Source of the DNA: Actinomycetospora lutea | GTDB taxonomy: Bacteria; Actinomycetota; Actinomycetes; Mycobacteriales; Pseudonocardiaceae | Direction of reading: 5' to 3' | DNA: 64,000 nucleotides | NCBI RefSeq assembly: GCF_028737205.1 | Contig: NZ_JAQZAL010000006.1 | Span: forward strand, 1-64,000 | In this document: one piece after another, positions 58,880 to 64,000 of the stretch | How positions within the stretch are numbered: position 1 is the first letter of the stretch | How the letters are laid out: each line of letters begins with the position of its first letter | Notes under the pieces: model-generated | Seen by the model: only the letters and a program-made list of their open reading frames with translations | Told to the model about the DNA's origin: nothing | Databases searched by the model: none | Translations under genes and position numbers: made by a program

Positions 58880-60850
58880 ATGGCCGGCGTCGAGGTCGGG
58901 ATCAAGAACCTGTCGAAGTCCTTCGGCAGCTCCAACATCTGGTCCGACGTCACGCTCACCCTCCCGGCCGGCGAGGTCAGCGTCCTCCTCGGCCCGTCGG
59001 GCACGGGTAAGTCGGTGCTCCTCAAGTCGATCATCGGTCTCCTGAAGCCCGAGAAGGGCTCGATCTTCATCCACGACACCGACCTCGTGCGGTGCTCGGA
59101 GTCGAAGCTCTACGAGATCCGCAAGCTGTTCGGCGTGCTGTTCCAGGACGGCGCCCTGTTCGGGTCGATGAACCTGTTCGACAACATCGCGTTCCCGCTG
59201 CGCGAGCACACCCGCAAGGGCGAGTCCGAGATCAAGGACATCGTCATGGAGAAGCTCGACCTGGTCGGGCTCGGCGGCGCGGAGGACAAGCTCCCCGGCG
59301 AGATCTCCGGCGGGATGAAGAAGCGCGCCGGCCTGGCCCGCGCGCTCGTGCTCGACCCCGAGATCATCCTGGTCGACGAGCCCGACTCGGGCCTGGACCC
59401 GGTGCGCACGGCGTACCTGAACCAGCTCATCGTCGACCTGAACGCCCAGCTCGACGCGACGATCCTCATCGTCACCCACCACCTCGGCACCGCCCGGTCG
59501 CTGCCCGACAACATCGGGATGCTGTTCCGCAAGAACCTGGTGATGTTCGGCCCGCGCGAGGTCCTGCTGACCTCCGAGGAGCCCGTCGTCCAGCAGTTCC
59601 TCCAGGGCCGGCGCATCGGCCCGATCGGCATGTCCGAGGAGAAGGACTCGGCCCAGATGGAGGCCGAGATGGAGGAGCTGAAGAAGAAGGGCGGCACGGC
59701 GGAGTCCGAGGAGTCCTTCATCGACCCGCAGCTCGAGGTCAGCGAGGGCGTCCCCGAGCGCAAGGCGGTGCAGCGGCGCAAGGACCGCGTCATGCAGGTC
59801 CTGCACACCCTGCCACCCAAGGCGCAGACGGCGATCCTCGAGCAGCTCACCGAGGCCGACCAGGAGCGCTACGGCATCTCCCGGGACCAGGACCGCACCG
59901 AGCTCATCGAGGTCACCCGCAACCAGCCGCCGGAGGACGCCGACCCGTTCGGCTACCAGGCGATGGCCGAGGCCGAGGACAACTCGCTCGTCGAGGGCGG
60001 GTCCCGCGAGGGCGAGGGCGAGGGCGACCAGGCCGGCAGCGGCGACCCGGACGCCGACGCGGAGGCGCGCAAGGCCCCGCCCGCCGACCCCGAGTCCGAC
60101 GAGCCGCTGGTCGGTGTGCCCGTGGACGAGGACGCCGGCGGCACGGTGGTGCTCCCGCAGGCCGGTGAGCACACCAAGGAGGAGGGCGAGCAGTCCGACG
60201 AGGCCGGCAACGCCCCCACCGAGCAGCAGGACCAGCAGGGCGGCAGCGACCAGGATGACCCGCCGACCGAGCAGTTCGCGGCGGTCGACGAGTCGGGCGG
60301 CCAGCAGCAGGGCCAGGACCAGCAGCAGGGCCAGGACCAGCAGCAGGACCAGGGCCAGCAGCAGGACCAGCAGGGCACCGGCCAGGCCGCCGCGGCGGGT
60401 GCCGCGGGCGCGGCCGGTGCCGCGGCGGCCGGGCGTCACCGCTGGCGCGACGACCCGCCCCAGCAGCCCGAGCAGACCGGCGAGCAGGGCGTCGCCGGGC
60501 TCGTGCCGATGGCGGCACGTCCGGCGCGCGAGGGCGACGAGCAGCAGCAGGGCCAGCAGGGGAGCCAGCAGCAGGGCGGCCAGCAGCAGTCCAGCCCCCG
60601 CCAGGCCGAGCGTTCCGGTTGGAGCGCGCCGAACCCGGGGCAGGACGCCGCTCCCGACCCGAAGGGCGACGCCGCCGCCGACCCGCCCGCCGAGGGCGGT
60701 CCGGGCTCGCAGCAGCAGGCGCCGCCGGCCGGTGACGGCACGGGTCGCGGACCTTCCGAGGGGCAGCAGGGCGTGCCCCGCGGGCGTGAGGACAACGACG
60801 AGGGCGTCCTCGGCGGCCTGCGGCGCATGTTCCGGCGGGGCGACTCGTGA
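58880..60850 (+). CDS. mkl: MCE-system ABC ATPase (Mkl/MlaF-like) with long low-complexity tail
   Basis: A 656-residue ATPase of the MlaF/Mkl group, which powers YrbE/MCE lipid import. Residues 1-255 are the ABC domain: Walker A GPSGTGKS, Q-loop LFQDGALFGSMNLFDNIAFPL, signature EISGGMKKRAGLARAL, Walker B IILVDEPDSGLDP, and H-loop VTHHLGTA. Residues about 255-360 are the usual Mkl helical extension, with VLHTLPPKAQTAILEQLTEADQERYG. From about 370 to 640 the chain is low complexity: acidic, then Gln-rich (QQQGQDQQQGQDQQQDQG near 475-495), then Ala/Gly and Pro-rich. The conserved-looking end GVLGGLRRMFRR closes it. Typical homologues stop near 330-360 residues. Confidence 0.93.
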   Translation: MAGVEVGIKNLSKSFGSSNIWSDVTLTLPAGEVSVLLGPSGTGKSVLLKSIIGLLKPEKGSIFIHDTDLVRCSESKLYEIRKLFGVLFQDGALFGSMNLFDNIAFPLREHTRKGESEIKDIVMEKLDLVGLGGAEDKLPGEISGGMKKRAGLARALVLDPEIILVDEPDSGLDPVRTAYLNQLIVDLNAQLDATILIVTHHLGTARSLPDNIGMLFRKNLVMFGPREVLLTSEEPVVQQFLQGRRIGPIGMSEEKDSAQMEAEMEELKKKGGTAESEESFIDPQLEVSEGVPERKAVQRRKDRVMQVLHTLPPKAQTAILEQLTEADQERYGISRDQDRTELIEVTRNQPPEDADPFGYQAMAEAEDNSLVEGGSREGEGEGDQAGSGDPDADAEARKAPPADPESDEPLVGVPVDEDAGGTVVLPQAGEHTKEEGEQSDEAGNAPTEQQDQQGGSDQDDPPTEQFAAVDESGGQQQGQDQQQGQDQQQDQGQQQDQQGTGQAAAAGAAGAAGAAAAGRHRWRDDPPQQPEQTGEQGVAGLVPMAARPAREGDEQQQGQQGSQQQGGQQQSSPRQAERSGWSAPNPGQDAAPDPKGDAAADPPAEGGPGSQQQAPPAGDGTGRGPSEGQQGVPRGREDNDEGVLGGLRRMFRRGDS

Positions 60851-61641
60851 GCTCTCGCATCGCGGCCGGCAACTTCCCCGGAGCGGGGGCGCTGTCGTCG
60901 ACGGGCAAGCTGTTCGCCCTGGGCCTCGACGTCGTCGTCGGGATCTTCCAGCGGCCGTTCCAGACCCGCGAGTTCATCGACCAGTGCTGGTTCATCTCGC
61001 GCGTCTGCATCCTCCCCGCGGCGCTCGTGTCGATCTCGTTCGGCTCGGTCATCTCGCTGCAGCTCGGGTCGCTGATCCGGCAGTTCGGTGCCCAGTCGTT
61101 CTCCGGCGCGGCGAGCACCCTGGCGGTGATCCAGCAGGCGGCCCCGGTCATCTGCGCGCTCCTCGTCGCCGGGGCCGGCGGCTCGGCGATCTGCGCCGAC
61201 CTCGGCGCCCGCACCATCCGCGAGGAGATCGACGCGATGGAGGTGCTGGGCATCAACCCGATCCAGCGCCTCGTGGTGCCCCGGGTGCTCGCGTCGATCC
61301 TCGTGTCGGCGCTGCTGTTCGGCCTCGTCTCGATCGTCGGTGTCGCCGGCGGCTACTACTTCAACGTCGTTCTCCAGGGCGTCACCCCGGGCGCCTACGT
61401 GCAGGGCTTCTCGGCCCTGTCCAAGCCGACCGACCTGCTCGTCGGCTTCATCAAGGCGGCCCTCTTCGGGTTGGCCGCCGGGATCGTCGCGGCCTACCGC
61501 GGGCTCAACCCCGCCGGCGGTCCCAAGGGCGTGGGCGACGCGGTCAACCAGGCCGTCGTCATCACGTTCATCCTGCTGTTCGCGATCAACGTGATCGTGA
61601 CGGCCGTGTACCTCAACCTCGTTCCCCCGACCAAGTTCTGA
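60847..61641 (+). CDS. YrbE/MlaE-type permease (A)
   Basis: A 264-residue membrane permease from GTG 60847, which overlaps the mkl stop. Five to six helices are apparent; the MlaE family core is SVISLQLGSLIRQFGAQSFSGAAS, and the coupling segment is GARTIREEIDAMEVLGINPIQRLVVPRVLA, where EEIDAMEVLGI contacts the ATPase. The end GGPKGVGDAVNQAVVITFILLFAINVIVTAVYL fits YrbEA. It forms the transmembrane part of an MCE lipid importer with the next gene. Confidence 0.93.
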   Translation: MSSRIAAGNFPGAGALSSTGKLFALGLDVVVGIFQRPFQTREFIDQCWFISRVCILPAALVSISFGSVISLQLGSLIRQFGAQSFSGAASTLAVIQQAAPVICALLVAGAGGSAICADLGARTIREEIDAMEVLGINPIQRLVVPRVLASILVSALLFGLVSIVGVAGGYYFNVVLQGVTPGAYVQGFSALSKPTDLLVGFIKAALFGLAAGIVAAYRGLNPAGGPKGVGDAVNQAVVITFILLFAINVIVTAVYLNLVPPTKF

Positions 61642-61708
61642 GCCCGTCCCCGTTCTTCTGACCAAGGTCTGAACCAGTTCTGACCGCCGCTCCCCAGGCC
61701 AGGATTCG

Positions 61709-62545
61709 ATGACGATCACTTCTCGCGCACGTCGTGCCGTCGACGCGCCGCTGGGTGTCCTCGACACCCTCGGCGACCAGGCGTCCTTCTACGCGCGCAC
61801 CATCGGCTGGATCCCGAAGTCGGTGACCCGGTACCGGCGCGAGGTCCTCCGCCTGCTCACCGAGGTGGCGTTCGGGTCGGGTGCGCTCGCGCTCATCGGC
61901 GGCACGGTCGTCATCGTCGCGACGCTGACGTTCTTCACGGGCTCCGTCGTCGGCCTGCAGAGCTACTCGGCGCTGAACCAGATCGGCACGTCGGCGTTCT
62001 CGGGCTTCGTCACCGCGTACTTCAACACCCGCGAGGTCGCGCCGCTGGTCTCGGCGCTGGCGCTGTCCGCGACGGTCGGCGCCGGCTTCACCGCCCAGCT
62101 CGGCGCCCAGCGGGTCTCGGAGGAGATCGACGCCCTCGAGGTCATGGCGGTGCCGTCGCTGCCGTTCCTCGTGACCACCCGCGTGGTCGCCGGCTTCATC
62201 GCGGTCATCCCGCTCTACGTCATCGGTCTGGTGGCGTCGTACCTCGCGGCGCGGCTGCTGGTCACGAACTTCTACACGCAGTCGCCGGGCACCTACGACC
62301 ACTACTTCAACCTGTTCCTGCCGCCGCAGGACGTCCTGTACTCGTTCGGCAAGGTGCTGGTGTTCGCCCTGGCGATCATCCTCATCCACTGCTTCTACGG
62401 CTACAACGCCAGCGGCGGCCCGGCCGGGGTGGGCGTCGCGGTCGGCAACGCGGTGCGGAACTCGATCGTCATCTTCACCGTCCTGGACAACCTGCTGACC
62501 CTGGCCATCTGGGGCACCACCACCTCGATCCGGATCGCCGGATGA
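61709..62545 (+). CDS. YrbE/MlaE-type permease (B)
   Basis: A 278-residue permease from ATG 61709, 67 bases after the first. The core shows GTVVIVATLTFFTGSVVGLQSYSALNQIG, with ATVGAGFTAQLGAQRVSEEIDALEVMAVPSLPFLVTTR as the coupling segment; HCFYGYNASGGPAGVGVAVGNAVRNSIVIFTVLDNLL ends it. The A and B permeases differ enough to be the paired YrbEA/YrbEB subunits. The stop overlaps the MCE protein start (ATGA). Confidence 0.93.
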   Translation: MTITSRARRAVDAPLGVLDTLGDQASFYARTIGWIPKSVTRYRREVLRLLTEVAFGSGALALIGGTVVIVATLTFFTGSVVGLQSYSALNQIGTSAFSGFVTAYFNTREVAPLVSALALSATVGAGFTAQLGAQRVSEEIDALEVMAVPSLPFLVTTRVVAGFIAVIPLYVIGLVASYLAARLLVTNFYTQSPGTYDHYFNLFLPPQDVLYSFGKVLVFALAIILIHCFYGYNASGGPAGVGVAVGNAVRNSIVIFTVLDNLLTLAIWGTTTSIRIAG

Positions 62546-64000
62546 GCGCCCCGACGCAGGTCCAGGAGCGGCCCGAGCCCCCGCAGATCAAGGACAAGCG
62601 ACCGCCGCTGAGCCCGACGCGCCGCCGCCTGATGGGCGTGGCGATGCTGCTCGTGATCGCGCTGGTCGTGGGGCTGTGCCTGGCCAACTTCAACAAGGTC
62701 TTCAAGTCGACCGAGACCGTCTACCTGCGCACGGCCACGGTCGGCAACCAGCTCTCCAAGCAGGGCGACGTGAAGGTCCGCGGCGTCATCGTCGGCGAGA
62801 TCACCTCGGTCGACTCCGACGGGTCGGGCGCCGTCATCGAGATGGCGATGGACCCCGACTTCCTGCCCACGATCCCGAGCAACACGACGGCGACCCTCAT
62901 CCCGAAGACGCTCTTCGGTGAGCGCTACGTGTCGCTGGGAATCCCGCCGAACGCGAGCTCGCGGCCGCTGCAGGAGGGCGACACGATCGCCCAGGACCGC
63001 TCGGAGAACGCCACCGAGACCGAGGAGGTCCTCAACAACCTGCTCCCGGTGCTCACCGCGGTGCAGCCGGAGAAGCTCTCCGACACCCTCGGTGCGATCT
63101 CGCAGTCCCTGTCCGGCCGGGGCGAGCAGCTGGGCGACACGCTGGTGCTGCTGAACCAGTACGTCGAGGGTCTCCAGCCGGCGCTGCCGGACCTGCAGGC
63201 CAACCTGCGGGCCCTGGCGCCGACGGCCGACATCTACAACCAGGCCGCACCCGACCTGATCCTCGCGCTGGACAACCTGGTGACCACGAGCCGCACGCTC
63301 GTCGAGCAGCGCGCGGCGTTCGAGGCGACGTTCCGGTCGGTCACCTCGGCGTCGAACGTGACGACCGACTTCCTCCGCGCGAACCGCGAGAACATCATCG
63401 CCCTTGCGGCCTCGGCGCGGCCGACGCTGGAACTGCTCGCGCGGTACAGCTCGGAGTTCCCGTGCCTGTTCCGGCAGCTGACCGACGTCACGCCGGACAT
63501 CAACAACGTCCTCAGCCCGACGACCGGCGTCCTCATCGAGGCCGAGATCACGATCGACAACGGCAAGTACGTGCCCGGCGAGGAGCCGCAGTACCTCGAC
63601 GACCGCGGGCCGCGCTGCTACCAGATCGAGGGCCAGGCGCCGCAGTTCCCGCCCGGGGGCCCGATCCGTGACGGGTCGATCCCGCCCGACCCGAGCGCGG
63701 CCACCGAGGACGCCTACGCGGGCGGCCAGGCCGGAGAGATCGACGAGGACTCGCAGACCGGGGACGACTCGCCGGCGTCGGCGCGTCAGCCCTCCGGCGG
63801 CGGGCAGACCACCGGCCAGGCCGCGTCCGGGCGCGTCGACGGCGCCAACATCGGCCTGCCCAACATGCCCAACTCACCCGAGGAGCGGCAGCTGGTGACC
63901 GAGGTGACGGCCATGCAGATGGGGCTCCGCCCGGCCGAGGTGCCGTCCTTCGCGCCGTACCTGGCCGCGGCGACGCTGCGCGGTGCCCAGGCGGTGGTCC
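62542..64000 (+). CDS. MCE family lipid-binding protein, runs past the window
   Basis: Open from ATG 62542 to the last base, at least 486 residues. A cytosolic Pro/Arg-rich start is followed by one membrane helix (LMGVAMLLVIALVVGLCLANF, about 30-50). The MCE/MlaD domain covers about 58-140: TVYLRTATVGNQLSKQGDVKVRG, IVGEITSV and LIPKTLFGERYVSLG. A long helical region follows (TETEEVLNNLLPVLTAVQPEKLSDTLGAISQSL), as in mycobacterial MceA, and then a Gly/Pro/Asp-rich stretch near 370-440. It is anchored outside the membrane and should bind and deliver lipid or sterol to the YrbE permeases. The C-terminus is outside the window. Confidence 0.92.
   Translation, partial: MSAPTQVQERPEPPQIKDKRPPLSPTRRRLMGVAMLLVIALVVGLCLANFNKVFKSTETVYLRTATVGNQLSKQGDVKVRGVIVGEITSVDSDGSGAVIEMAMDPDFLPTIPSNTTATLIPKTLFGERYVSLGIPPNASSRPLQEGDTIAQDRSENATETEEVLNNLLPVLTAVQPEKLSDTLGAISQSLSGRGEQLGDTLVLLNQYVEGLQPALPDLQANLRALAPTADIYNQAAPDLILALDNLVTTSRTLVEQRAAFEATFRSVTSASNVTTDFLRANRENIIALAASARPTLELLARYSSEFPCLFRQLTDVTPDINNVLSPTTGVLIEAEITIDNGKYVPGEEPQYLDDRGPRCYQIEGQAPQFPPGGPIRDGSIPPDPSAATEDAYAGGQAGEIDEDSQTGDDSPASARQPSGGGQTTGQAASGRVDGANIGLPNMPNSPEERQLVTEVTAMQMGLRPAEVPSFAPYLAAATLRGAQAVV

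Noticed and set aside
60298-60380. Short CAGCAG/GACCAG tandem units considered as a CRISPR or DNA repeat array
   Set aside because: They are in-frame Gln/Asp/Gly codons inside the Mkl tail, with no spacer structure.

Overview
This window comes from a high-GC actinobacterium, most likely of the Pseudonocardiaceae (Pseudonocardia-like). The support is very high GC with GTG starts throughout, a mycothiol-dependent-isomerase-type protein, F420-dependent oxidoreductase and DprE2 homologues, hadA/hadB beside rpmG, and the actinobacterial order tRNA-Trp, secE, nusG, rplK, rplA, rplJ, rplL followed by an Mkl/YrbE/MCE lipid importer. Genus and species are inference.

Region 1 (about 1-8,500) is accessory and decayed. 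It holds an IS3 transposase cut by the window edge, an IS110 transposase whose upstream leader runs into the last about 30 codons of an lsr2 gene, a membrane fatty-acid desaturase, a second IS110 scrap, and a 5'-truncated, frame-broken IS256 transposase. Between and after these lie small accessory genes: an S4-domain RNA-binding protein, TspO, a BrkB/YihY membrane protein, and a hypothetical protein with a paralogue at 31,057.

Region 2 (about 8,800-32,500) mixes lipid metabolism with signalling. It has a mycothiol-type isomerase, a MEDS-ATPase regulator, a PII-like protein, a DprE2-like reductase, an aldo/keto reductase, a PhaC-like hydrolase and an AMACR-type CoA racemase. Next are a beta-oxidation pair (multifunctional FadB/FadJ and thiolase), a ChoD-type oxidase with an acetoacetate-decarboxylase-like partner, two TetR regulators, an acyl-CoA dehydrogenase coupled to a broken F420 oxidoreductase, and a fatty-acyl-CoA ligase. 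Four promoters here share one inverted-repeat operator, ACAGTCA-N4-KGAC, at 16198, 19940, 23108 and 26184. This points to a local fatty-acid regulon, with the TetR gene at 23189 the best candidate regulator. A signalling patch at 28,000-31,500 holds two paralogous ANTAR-like plus AraC-type proteins around a frame-shifted STAS gene.

Region 3 (about 32,500-47,100) is lipid and steroid-like catabolism and lipid synthesis. It includes an acyl-CoA synthetase with a divergent TetR, two universal stress proteins, and an ECH1-like dienoyl-CoA isomerase facing a complete P450 electron chain (3Fe-4S ferredoxin, FAD reductase, CYP124/125-like P450). A tightly overlapping glycerolipid operon follows: plsB, HAD-PlsC, WS/DGAT and two alpha/beta hydrolases, the second a monoacylglycerol-lipase type.

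Region 4 (about 47,100-64,000) is core. It carries cinA, a membrane EAL/degenerate-GGDEF protein, tRNA-Thr, tRNA-Met, rpmG, hadA, hadB (no hadC), an SGNH hydrolase, an aspartate-type aminotransferase, tRNA-Trp, secE, nusG with a long acidic N-terminus, rplK-rplA, an L10-type leader with a hairpin, rplJ-rplL and a strong UUCG terminator. The window ends in an MCE operon whose ATPase carries an unusual, roughly 250-300-residue Gln/Glu/Ala/Pro-rich tail, followed by two YrbE permeases and an MCE protein running off the end. No CRISPR array or rRNA was seen.
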